From NCBI GenBank assembly GCA_014380505.1, contig JACMJT010000623.1:1-14131 (forward strand): 14,131 nucleotides of DNA. The letters are read 5' to 3'. This DNA is from Hyphomicrobiales bacterium. Lineage in GTDB: Bacteria; Pseudomonadota; Alphaproteobacteria; Rhizobiales; Aestuariivirgaceae. The translations under genes and the position numbers were made by a program. How positions within the stretch are numbered: position 1 is the stretch's first letter; the number at the start of each line of letters is the position of its first letter. The notes under the pieces are model-generated. The model was not told the origin of the DNA and searched no databases. It saw nothing but the letters and a program-made list of their open reading frames with translations. Below, piece by piece: positions 7,739 to 14,131 of this stretch.

Positions 7739-9135
7739 CTTTCAGCAGCCTCCAGATGATAGATGATACACTGTTCGTCACTCCACATAGGTTGAGCGGA
7801 ACATTCAAGATGCTGACGGAGCTCCGTGTAGTAGTCAAGCCACCAGAAGGCAGCACTGGGGAAGACCAGATAGGCCGCGCCGCGGGCCCGCAACTGCTCA
7901 AGATGCTGGATCGCTACCTCACTATCGCGTGGATGCACGTCGGGCAGCAGGCGTCGATCAGGAAAATGCCCGCCTTTGCGTCCGCTCAGATGAAGCAGCG
8001 TCGGGTCATACTTATCGACAATGAGAATCGATGCCTCCCGCGGCACAACCCGCTGGATCGTTCGGGCAATTGCCTGTAGTACCTGCTCCCATTCAGGATT
8101 GAACAGCGCCAGCTTGCGGATACGCTCGCCATAGCGGGCGCCGGAGAGGTGCGAATACAATTGTCCGAGCATGGCCTTCGAGTGCTGATAATGGGCGTAC
8201 TCGTCGCCGCACAGGATACCGCGCAAGAGGAGCCAGCCATGTCGGCTGTCCAAGAGCGCCGGGAAGAGACGTAGCCCTTGCAGCGCGGCGGTCAGAGTCG
8301 TTAACCGCTGTTCTAGCGTGTACGCATCGGCAGCGTTGATCAAGGCTTTGGCGGCCAAGGCGGCGGCGGCCTGTCGCCGCACCGCGGCCGCATCGGGGAT
8401 CAATGCCCACTGCCGGCGAAAGAGCCGCCGCACCGCGCGGATATCGCACCGCAGCCTTTCCCCGCTCTGCCTCGCCGCCGCCGAGCTGCTGCCGTCGTGT
8501 TGGCGGTATTGGGCGAGTGGGGCCGCTGTGTAGGCCAGGTCGGCGTGCAAGGCGATACGCAACCACATTTCCCAGTCCTCGCTGCTTTTCCCCAGCTCGG
8601 CCGCGTATGGACCAACCCGCTCGTGGCAGTCGCGGCGCACCATCACCGTTGTCCCATTCACATAGCTGGACAAGACGAGCTCGCGGAAGGCCGCTTTCCC
8701 CGGCTCGATCACATCCTGGGCAAAGGGCAGCGGCCAGTCCCGCAGGCGCCGGCCCTCGCTGTCGATCACCTCGTAGGCGCCGTGAACCAGCCCCACATTT
8801 GGATGCTGATCGAGTACCGCGCTCTGCACCGCCAACATCGGCGGGTGATAGATATCGTCAGAATCCAGCCAGGCGATGTATTGGCCGCGCGCCATTGCCA
8901 GGCAGCGATTCCGGTTCTCCGCAATGCCCAGGTTGCGCGCCTGGCGAACGTAGCGCAGGCGTTCATCGCACACCTGCGCCGCGATCGCCTGCGTGTCGTC
9001 GGTCGAGGCATCGTCGCTGACGATGATCTCGAAATCCTGCAAGGTTTGACCCAGTATGCTGTGCAACGCCTGGCTCAGATAGCGCCCCTGATTGTAGGTC
9101 GGCACACAGACACTGACTTTGGGTGAGCGGGTCAT
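7735..9135 (-). CDS. GT2 glycosyltransferase with C-terminal VSKGD-like module
   Basis: A 466-residue protein. Residues 6-~225 are a clear family 2 glycosyltransferase: VSVCVPTYNQGRYL (7-20), EIIVSDDASTDDT (36-48), ENRNRCLAMARGQYIAWL followed by DSDD (91-94, the metal/nucleotide site) and EDWEMWLRIA (186-195, catalytic base region). Residues ~230-345 form a helical, alanine-rich linker. Residues ~348-462 are a separate module with ASILIVDKYDPTLLHLSGR (368-386), GHFPD (389-393), HLEQLRARGAAYLVFPS (411-427) and FWWLDYYTELRQHL (430-443). The same module, with VVSKGDGKLLKLNGR, lies in the middle of the gene at 12200. Here the first motif has DKYDP in place of SKGDG. The module has no function that I know. 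GAGG is 4 bases before the ATG. Confidence 0.91.
   Translation of the reverse strand: MTRSPKVSVCVPTYNQGRYLSQALHSILGQTLQDFEIIVSDDASTDDTQAIAAQVCDERLRYVRQARNLGIAENRNRCLAMARGQYIAWLDSDDIYHPPMLAVQSAVLDQHPNVGLVHGAYEVIDSEGRRLRDWPLPFAQDVIEPGKAAFRELVLSSYVNGTTVMVRRDCHERVGPYAAELGKSSEDWEMWLRIALHADLAYTAAPLAQYRQHDGSSSAAARQSGERLRCDIRAVRRLFRRQWALIPDAAAVRRQAAAALAAKALINAADAYTLEQRLTTLTAALQGLRLFPALLDSRHGWLLLRGILCGDEYAHYQHSKAMLGQLYSHLSGARYGERIRKLALFNPEWEQVLQAIARTIQRVVPREASILIVDKYDPTLLHLSGRKGGHFPDRRLLPDVHPRDSEVAIQHLEQLRARGAAYLVFPSAAFWWLDYYTELRQHLECSAQPMWSDEQCIIYHLEAAER
7750..8094 (-). other. Conserved C-terminal module (copy 2), VSKGD/HFPQ type
   Basis: Coding segment for residues ~348-462 of the GT2 protein, clearly homologous to residues ~212-330 of the protein at 12200-14131. 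Shared in order: a strand ending in VxKxDxxLLxLxGR, xHFPx, a proline/aspartate loop (HPRDS versus YPADS), a helix HLEQLRARGA versus QLETLRGKGA, the strand YLVFPSAAFWWL versus FIVFPSTACWWL, an RQHL helix and a closing strand (CIIYHLE versus CLIFDLR). The alternating strand/helix pattern suggests a small alpha/beta domain. Attached to different catalytic domains in the same operon, it is a portable unit; its role is not known to me. Confidence 0.75.
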
Positions 9136-9141
9136 TGGTCC

Positions 9142-10437
9142 TCAAGCACGCCGGAGTGATGCCGGACGGCGGGCCGGCCCGGAAAGTACGGCCTGGTACA
9201 AATCCATATGCCTCTGGATGAAGAGCGGGAAGGCAAACTCCCGCAATACTTTCTCGCGGCCGGCCTGGCTCAGCGCCTGGCATAGGGCGGCATCGGATAG
9301 CAATCGCCTGGCGGCCCGGATCATCGCGCCGTGATCGTCGGCGGGTGTGACCAGACCCGTATGCCCGTCGTCAATTTCCTCCGGGATGCCCCCCACCTGT
9401 GAAGCGATCACCGGGGTGCCACAGGCCATGGCTTCCAGGACCGTGTATGGCAGGTTATCGGCACGCGAAGGGTGTAAAAAGACATCGGCGGCCGCGTAGT
9501 AGCGGATGAGCTCTTGAGTCTCTTGCACGTAACCCCTGGCGATGACAGGCATTCCGAAATCGTGTGCGGCAGCGAGCTGCTCGCTGCCATGCCCCACGAT
9601 CAGCAGCGTCACGGGCGCTTCCCAGGCCGTCTCCCGCAACGCGGATAGCAGGCCGGGCACACCTTTCCACGGCACGTTTAGCCAACTGGCAAGGATCAGG
9701 ATCAGGCGCTGCTCCTGTGGCAACCCCAGTTGGGCGCGCGCCGCAACTTTGGACGACGGTCGAAAGATGTCGGTGTCGATGCCGTTCGGGATGTGGACGA
9801 TCGGAAAGCGGCCTAGTGGGGTCTGTTCCGCCAATCCCTTCAGCCACTGCGAGGGCGTGACGATGACCAGCGACGAGAAGCGGTAGAGGATCCGTTTCAG
9901 TCTATGGTAGAACCGGGTATGATCCCATTCCGTCAGGGGCCGTGCGCCCAGTTGTGGACAATTGCCGCAGGCGCGCAGCCAGCGATCGCATTCCATCGAG
10001 TAGGCGCAGTTTCCCGTCATGGGCCACATATCGTGAAGGGTCCAGACAACCGGCTTGAGATGAGAGAGCCAGGGCAGGCTGAGCACAGAGAAGTAGAAGG
10101 CATGCAGGTTGTGCAGGTGCAGGATCTGCGCGCTGCGCACCGGCTCCCGCAAGCCCAGGCGAAACGAGCTGGGGAACAGCAAGTCCGAAAAACCCGTGCG
10201 TTTCGTCAGGCGGTTGGCGCGCTGCTTCTCACCCGGCAAGTAGGGGATGGGTTGCACGAAGTCGGCGTCGGTAACCTTTGAGCCGACCAGGAGCCGGGCG
10301 TCGACACCGCGTTGCAGCAAACCCTGGCTCAATTCGAAAGCGACCCGCTCGGCGCCGCCTCCCCGATCCTGGGTGTTGATCACGACCACGCGGCCTGGCA
10401 TGGGTTGGGCCGGTTCATCTGTTCTGCAGGGCGTCAT
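9142..10437 (-). CDS. GT4 glycosyltransferase (WcaC-like group)
   Basis: A 431-residue GT-B enzyme. The N-terminal acceptor half begins VVVINTQDRGGGAERVAFEL (17-36) with the glycine-rich loop, and carries HDMWPMTGNCAYSMECDRW (135-153) followed by CGNCPQLG (157-164), a cysteine-bearing block typical of colanic-acid WcaC-like enzymes. The C-terminal donor half has IPNGIDTDIFRPS (216-228), ASWLNVPWKG (250-259) and FLHPSRADNLPYTVLEAMAC (320-339); the usual E-x7-E appears as D327-x7-E335, as in many 'DNLP' members. I place the start at ATG 10437 rather than the in-frame TTG at 10449: the ATG forms the cluster's typical ATGA overlap with the upstream stop (10434-10436) and has GGCGGAAA before it, while the TTG has no ribosome-binding site. 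It probably adds a hexose in glycan assembly at the cytoplasmic membrane face. Confidence 0.93.
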   Translation of the reverse strand: MTPCRTDEPAQPMPGRVVVINTQDRGGGAERVAFELSQGLLQRGVDARLLVGSKVTDADFVQPIPYLPGEKQRANRLTKRTGFSDLLFPSSFRLGLREPVRSAQILHLHNLHAFYFSVLSLPWLSHLKPVVWTLHDMWPMTGNCAYSMECDRWLRACGNCPQLGARPLTEWDHTRFYHRLKRILYRFSSLVIVTPSQWLKGLAEQTPLGRFPIVHIPNGIDTDIFRPSSKVAARAQLGLPQEQRLILILASWLNVPWKGVPGLLSALRETAWEAPVTLLIVGHGSEQLAAAHDFGMPVIARGYVQETQELIRYYAAADVFLHPSRADNLPYTVLEAMACGTPVIASQVGGIPEEIDDGHTGLVTPADDHGAMIRAARRLLSDAALCQALSQAGREKVLREFAFPLFIQRHMDLYQAVLSGPARRPASLRRA

Positions 10438-11444
10438 GGTTTCCGCCAACGTTCAATGTAATCGAGCGCTTGAAGATAGAGACGGCCCGCCCGATACCTG
10501 CGGGAAGCCAGCAACCATTCAATATCAGCGGTTGGCCGCATCGTGATGGGGATGCGGCCCGAGCTGATCGCTTCTCTCATCTGCTCGATCCGCGGAGGGT
10601 GCGAGGCGGTAAACCGCTCCAACCAACTGGGATAATCATAGACATTGTGAACGCGGTAAGGATTGCGCAAGAGCAAGTAATTCTCTGTAGCCCACTGTTC
10701 CGCCTTGTCGCGGCGGGCCCAGGCGGCTTGCCCATAATACCGGCACTTGTCGACCACCTGCCTGGGGAAGAGGAGGGAGTAATGGTACAGGAGAATCCCT
10801 TTCCTGGCCAGGCGCTCGCCGCTGATCCAGTTTACAGCGCGCAAATTACGTCCAGCGGTGTCGACCACGGTCGGCGGCCGGTGGGTGGTATACTGATAGC
10901 CCGCGGCCCACTTGAACAGACGATGATAGATGGCCGCGCCACGTCGCAAATACCAACCATCCGTAATGTAGTCGAAGCCGCCCCAGAACGTGATCATCTT
11001 GAACGATACCGCGGTAACTGTGGGAGTCGTGCGCAGCAACTCCAGCACCGTCCGCATATCATCGGGTTTATAGAACTCATCGACATCTACCTGCCATAGA
11101 TAGTCGCCGGTTGCGCGGCGCGCATACGCCTGGCTCTGTTCGTGCTTTTCGCCGGGCCAGAACCCGTTCGGGTGCCCCTCGCGCTCGGCGGTCACAATGA
11201 TGAGCTTATCGTCAGGGTCTTCGCGCTCCTTGAACTCCCTCAATGTCCGCAGGGTGTCATCGGTGGAATGCCCATCATGGGTCGCCACACTTGCCGCTGC
11301 CGGCGCAGCCCCCTCGACGACAATGATCTGGTGCGCAAACGGATATAACCCACGCAGGTTGTAGCGCAGGAAAGGCTCGCCATTCAGCACGATCATGCCA
11401 AAGGTAATGCGCGGGAAAACAGATTTCGTCTGCGATGGCATCAT
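10434..11444 (-). CDS. GT2-like (GT-A) glycosyltransferase
   Basis: A 336-residue protein. ITFGMIVLNGEPFLRYNL (13-30) is the first strand and loop of a GT-A enzyme, IIVVEGA (40-46) the second, HSTDDTLRTL (59-68) the nucleotide-loop region and GDYLWQVDVDEFYKPDDM (113-130) contains the DxD metal site as DVDEF. Further on, the H220-Y-H-Y-like strand ILLYHYSLLFPRQV (217-230) and the KCRYYGQAAW helix resemble the C-terminal acceptor part of Glyco_tranf_2_4-type proteins. The C-terminus ends in a basic, helical tail. Two ATG codons stand next to each other (11444, 11441), so the start may be one codon shorter. A 3-base gap separates it from the upstream gene and no clear ribosome-binding site is visible, consistent with re-initiation after the preceding stop. 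Donor and acceptor are unknown. Confidence 0.87.
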   Translation of the reverse strand: MMPSQTKSVFPRITFGMIVLNGEPFLRYNLRGLYPFAHQIIVVEGAAPAAASVATHDGHSTDDTLRTLREFKEREDPDDKLIIVTAEREGHPNGFWPGEKHEQSQAYARRATGDYLWQVDVDEFYKPDDMRTVLELLRTTPTVTAVSFKMITFWGGFDYITDGWYLRRGAAIYHRLFKWAAGYQYTTHRPPTVVDTAGRNLRAVNWISGERLARKGILLYHYSLLFPRQVVDKCRYYGQAAWARRDKAEQWATENYLLLRNPYRVHNVYDYPSWLERFTASHPPRIEQMREAISSGRIPITMRPTADIEWLLASRRYRAGRLYLQALDYIERWRKP

Positions 11445-11447
11445 CGG

Positions 11448-12203
11448 CTAGCGTATGGAGGGCCCGGTGTCCGGTGTGCTGAGCGGATTACCCGCCCCTT
11501 GCGCTGGAAAAGGAGGATCGACATAAAAGATACCTCGCAATTTGTGCACGCGCCCGCCGGACAGATTGTAATCACGAGTCCACAACCGGTCCTGGTACTT
11601 GGCCTGCGCGCGATCATCCCAGCGAAAGTGATGAACATTCAGCCATTGATCATGATAGGCCGGCGTGTCGGCGCCGCCAATAATGTCATGATAGCCTAAC
11701 GAAACCTCCAGATCACCGCGCGTCGCCATGATTTTGTTGCGCCAGCCACAGAAGATCTCACGCGTGCCATAAGGGTATTGGTGGCCGATGTTGCCGGTCG
11801 GCCAGCAAGGCCGCAGGCTGCCATCCTTGGTGGCCAGCCGTTCAACCCATCTGCCCTGGACTACATTGATCTTCGGATCGAGATTGGCAAGGAAGCCTGG
11901 CGGATATTCGTGCAGCTCATCGGCATCGGCATAGAGGCACCATTCATCCGGCTGAACGTGCTGGCGGCGAAAGCCGTTAAAGTGATCCTTCCAGTGTGGC
12001 CTGGAAACCTCAACAAAACTGACAGCCCCAAAACAGGCCATGATCTCGACAGGATAGCCGGCGAGAAACTGCCTGGCTTCCTCCAGATGGCTACCGTGCA
12101 GGCCACATAAAAAGCGCTCCACCCCAAGCTCTGTATAGTGTTTCAGGAAATGCGGCAAGTGATTGAGATGGTAATCTGTGCCGATGTTTACCAGAAGTTT
12201 CAT
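11448..12203 (-). CDS. GT2-like glycosyltransferase (Glyco_tranf_2_4/GT92-like)
   Basis: A 251-residue protein. MKLLVNIGTDYHLNHLPHFL (1-20) is the opening of the Glyco_tranf_2_4 pattern, in which the protein chain runs into HYTELGVERFL; DEWCLYADADELHEYPPGF (86-104) holds the DADE metal-binding motif; and the tail has LNVHHFRWDDR (188-198), where the His-bearing motif near the end is characteristic of the group. The N-terminal VNIGTDYHLNH replaces the more common VRNE start, so the first strand is a variant. Likely a cytoplasmic sugar transferase acting early or mid-way in glycan assembly; no substrate can be given. The ATG overlaps the upstream FkbM gene's TGA as ATGA (12200-12203). The stop is TAG at 11448-11450. 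The last ~15 residues are proline/glycine-rich and look disordered. Confidence 0.85.
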   Translation of the reverse strand: MKLLVNIGTDYHLNHLPHFLKHYTELGVERFLCGLHGSHLEEARQFLAGYPVEIMACFGAVSFVEVSRPHWKDHFNGFRRQHVQPDEWCLYADADELHEYPPGFLANLDPKINVVQGRWVERLATKDGSLRPCWPTGNIGHQYPYGTREIFCGWRNKIMATRGDLEVSLGYHDIIGGADTPAYHDQWLNVHHFRWDDRAQAKYQDRLWTRDYNLSGGRVHKLRGIFYVDPPFPAQGAGNPLSTPDTGPSIR

Positions 12204-14131
12204 GGCGCAAGGAAAGATCTTTTTACAAACGTGTAATTCAAGTGGGGCTCGACCGCAACGAGGGCGTATCCTATTTCACAGAGGCGTGCAACGTATTTCT
12301 TGATTTTACCTGGAAACTCGTCGTCCGCGTCGTTATGAACGGCGTGATACTCAACACATATGATCCCGATGTCCAGCCGGTCTTCAACCAGCGAGTCGAT
12401 GACCCTGTATTCCGCTCCTTCAATGTCCAATTTAAGCAACTGAATCCGGGAGTGCCCCATCTCGCGCATGATGGCGGATAATCGTTTGCACGGCGCTTCA
12501 AAATACCTGTCCGAATTCTGCAGATTCAATACCGAATGCGACACATGTTCAGAGTTGGCCGGCGCATAGAATTTCAATATTTCCTCGGCATCCCACAATC
12601 CAAACTCAAAGAAATGAAATTGGCTACGCTGTGCTGCCTGTTTGTGAACATGGAGCTTTGCCCGCGGCGTTGGATCGAATGCAAAGACACTGCAGTTAAA
12701 GCGCTCGATCAAGGCCAGGTCAAAGGTGATGTCTTCGCCTACACCAGCGAGATAACAAACAGCGCCTGCTGAAATGTCAAGCGTCGGCACAATCCAGCCA
12801 CCATAAGCTGAGCCAAGTTTCTCCAACCCCTTGATGCTATGTATCTCGGTGCCAGTCAATGTATCTACCGTTCGCACTGGAGGAAGACGCTCGGCCGCCT
12901 GGCGCAGCGCCTCCTCGGCTCGCGCGGTGTCACCAACCGTGAGAAACAGATGGTGCAACTGCACATACTTGGTCACTCCTTCCGGCCAGCCTGAAATTTC
13001 CTTGATCCAGTACTCGGCAGTCAAAGCGACCTGAGGCGGCAACATGCGCTGACCGGTAAACTGGTCCTCGATGGAGGTGGAGCTTGCCTCCCCCACCCGA
13101 TCCAGCTGCCTGCCTCCAGGCGCGCGCAGGTCAAAGATCAGGCAGATCTCTTTTTGGTGCGACATCATTTGATAATGGCGCAGCAGATGCTGCCGGAATT
13201 CGCCATAGTGCTCCAGCCACCAGCAGGCTGTGCTCGGAAAGACGATGAAGTCGGCTCCCTTGCCCCGTAACGTCTCGAGCTGGGCAATCGCCGCGGCGCT
13301 ATCCGCCGGGTAATATCCGGTGTACTTGCCGTGGTCGTCCTGTGGGAAGTGCCATGCCCGCCGTCCGTTCAGCTTGAGCAACTTGCCATCCCCTTTGCTG
13401 ACGACCAACACCGCCCCCTGCCGCGGTACAGTTGCCTCGACCACATCCCGCAGCTGGCGGACAAGTTGCTCATACCGCAACCGCCACGGGGGCGGCGCGG
13501 ACCATTCCTTCCAAGACGCTGTCGCGCTCTTGGAAGGATCAGCCGGAGGATACGTCTCGAGTTTCGCCAGCGCTTGCCGCGCTCCTTCAATCTCCCCGGC
13601 AGTCAAGTAGAGCTGGTAGAGCTGCTCGTATTTCTCCTGGCCATCCGGCCAGCGCGAGATTTCGTCGAGCCAGTTTTGTGTCGTCCAGGTCACCTGCGGC
13701 GGGGTGTAGCTGCGCCCGCTCAGTTTGTAGAGCAGATAATCCTGATAGAACTTGATCAACCAGGTCACCAGGCAAGCGATCTGGCAGAGCCGGCTGAAAT
13801 TCTCAGGCTTGCCGCGATTCCGCATGACCACGCGGAGCTTGAGCCATAGCTCACTCCACTGAAGCTTCGTCCGCTTGAAAGCTTCCTCATAGCCAAAGAA
13901 CAGCCGATGCACATAGGCATGCGTAACCCCCGACCAGTGGGCCCGGTTGCGGAAATACGCCTTGGTCATCCGATCCGGGCTGACATAGTGGTGGATATAG
14001 GCATCCTCAGCGTAATAGATCGGAATATCGTTGCGATCCAGCACCATGTTCAAGAACGTTTCCTCGCCAAACTTGAACGATTTTACCGCGTCATTCCTGC
14101 CCGAGAAAGTCATCTGCGTCGGACTGAACTA
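12200..14131 (-). CDS. Composite protein: GT2 remnant, repeat, VSKGD module, repeat, FkbM methyltransferase
   Basis: From the first ATG (14113) 637 residues are open. Residues 1-~75 match the C-terminal end of a GT2 enzyme: FKFGEETFLNMVL (13-25, the usual 'GEE' motif) and YIHHYVSPDRMTKAYF (39-54). The match seems to extend upstream of the ATG (FSPTQ), up to an in-frame TAG at 14129-14131, and no ribosome-binding site precedes 14113. So the GT2 half is either broken by a nonsense change, or the frame is wrong at the edge. Residues 138-190 and 359-412 are two copies of a helical repeat, around a VSKGD/HFPQ module (~212-330). Residues ~430-630 are an FkbM-family methyltransferase: CYLAGVGEDITFDLALIERF (453-472), VFAFDPTPRA (476-485), IQLLKLDIEGAEYRVIDSL (557-575, the family hallmark) and VEYHAVH (587-593). 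It probably O-methylates a sugar. FkbM-coding DNA is lower in G+C (28/60 in 12301-12360) than the module (43/60 in 13441-13500). Confidence 0.82.
12878..13039 (-). repeat. Protein-level internal repeat, copy 2 (~54 residues)
   Basis: Encodes residues 359-412 of the composite protein: PPQVALTAEYWIKEISGWPE at the start, KYVQLHHLFLTVGD in the middle and a closing AAERLPP. It matches the copy at 13544-13702 across its whole length: both begin PPQV, contain the EISxWPxG turn, KYxQLxxLxLTxG and end in PP. The helix-turn-helix look and small-residue spacing suggest a TPR-like unit. It lies directly between the VSKGD module and the FkbM domain. Copies differ at many positions, so this is an old protein repeat, not a DNA repeat. 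Confidence 0.85.
13124..13480 (-). other. Conserved VSKGD/HFPQ module (copy 1)
   Basis: Encodes residues ~212-330: AVLVVSKGDGKLLKLNGRRA (234-253), WHFPQDDHGKYTGYYPADS (254-272), LETLRGKGADFIVFPSTA (279-296), CWWLEHYGEFRQHLL (297-311) and CLIFDLR (324-330). Similar order and spacing to residues ~348-462 of the GT2 protein at 7735-9135. This copy keeps the VSKGD and HFPQ signatures that I recall from glycosyltransferase and methyltransferase fusions in environmental bacteria; function unknown. Confidence 0.75.
13544..13702 (-). repeat. Protein-level internal repeat, copy 1 (~53 residues)
   Basis: Encodes residues 138-190: PPQVTWTTQNWLDEISRWPD at the start, then KYEQLYQLYLTAGEIEGARQ and a closing LETYPP. 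Paired with the copy at 12878-13039. The preceding residues are also alike (GRSYTPPQ versus GQRMLPPQ), so the duplicated unit includes the linker. The two copies bracket the VSKGD module. Confidence 0.85.
13889..14131 (-). pseudogene. C-terminal remnant of a GT2 domain, interrupted at the window edge
   Basis: Read in the frame of the composite gene, the codons upstream of the ATG at 14113 give stop-F-S-P-T-Q before MTFSG, and this continues the GT2 pattern that leads into the GEE motif. A TAG at 14129-14131 closes the frame. The catalytic core that should precede it (first strand, DxD) is absent from this frame inside the window. Possible readings are a nonsense or frameshift mutation upstream, a split gene, or an edge/assembly error. 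The downstream parts may still be made from the internal ATG by coupling to an upstream gene. This is a reading of a few codons only. Confidence 0.5.

Noticed and set aside
10438..10449. TTG at 10449 as the start of the GT4 gene
   Set aside because: There is no ribosome-binding site before it, whereas the in-frame ATG at 10437 forms the cluster's usual ATGA overlap and has GGCGGAAA upstream.
1..14131. Mobile element, CRISPR array, tRNA or rRNA
   Set aside because: No transposase or integrase motif, no short direct-repeat array and no tRNA-like fold or rRNA signature was seen; nearly all bases are in coding sequence. Cassette transfer is suggested by composition only.
1..14131. A defence system or other new type of system
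   Set aside because: Every recognisable domain is a glycosyltransferase, a methyltransferase or an accessory module of these; no nuclease, NTPase, toxin or sensor domain is present.

Overview
The window is one dense, single-direction gene cluster. All 14 genes I can support, two of them cut or damaged at the window edges, are read from the minus strand, right to left. Almost all encode glycosyltransferases (GTs), plus a small SAM-dependent methyltransferase and an FkbM-type methyltransferase domain. Seven of the 13 gene junctions are 4-base ATGA stop/start overlaps; the other six gaps are 3 to 11 bases. No room is left for internal promoters or terminators, so this is the middle of a long, probably translationally coupled operon. 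No RNA gene, CRISPR array, transposase or intergenic stretch was seen.

In transcription order: (1) 12200-14131, a composite protein: C-terminal remnant of a GT2 enzyme, two copies of a ~53-residue repeat flanking a conserved 'VSKGD/HFPQ' module, then an FkbM methyltransferase; (2) 11448-12203 and (3) 10434-11444, two GT2-like (GT-A fold) enzymes; (4) 9142-10437, a GT4 enzyme; (5) 7735-9135, a GT2 enzyme ending in the same module as gene 1; (6) 7019-7738, a class I methyltransferase; (7) 5855-7009 and (8) 4701-5858, adjacent paralogous GT-B-like proteins; (9) 4018-4692, a small GT-A-like protein with a DTD motif; (10) 3161-4021, a CgeB-like transferase; (11) 2499-3149, a GT25 enzyme; (12) 1239-2495, a GT2 enzyme fused to a DUF5666-like tail; (13) 79-1242, a third paralog of genes 7 and 8; (14) 1-82, the first 27 codons of an unidentified gene.

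Base composition is uneven. Genes 9-12 and the FkbM part of gene 1 include AT-rich stretches (60-base samples of 27-48% G+C), while the three paralogs, the GT2 genes and the VSKGD module are G+C-rich (samples of 63-78%). This suggests a mosaic cluster built by transfer, duplication and domain shuffling, as is common in surface-glycan loci.

The host is a bacterium of moderately high G+C. The VSKGD-type module and the three-paralog family remind me of surface-glycan islands in environmental lineages such as Chloroflexota, but the window alone does not fix the phylum. The likely joint role is assembly and methylation of a complex cell-surface or secreted glycan (exopolysaccharide, O-chain or protein-linked glycan). 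No polymerase, flippase, ABC exporter, initiating transferase or nucleotide-sugar gene lies here, so the glycan type cannot be named. I saw no defence or other non-glycan system. The unusual points are the modular fusions, the three paralogs and the damaged GT2 at the right edge.
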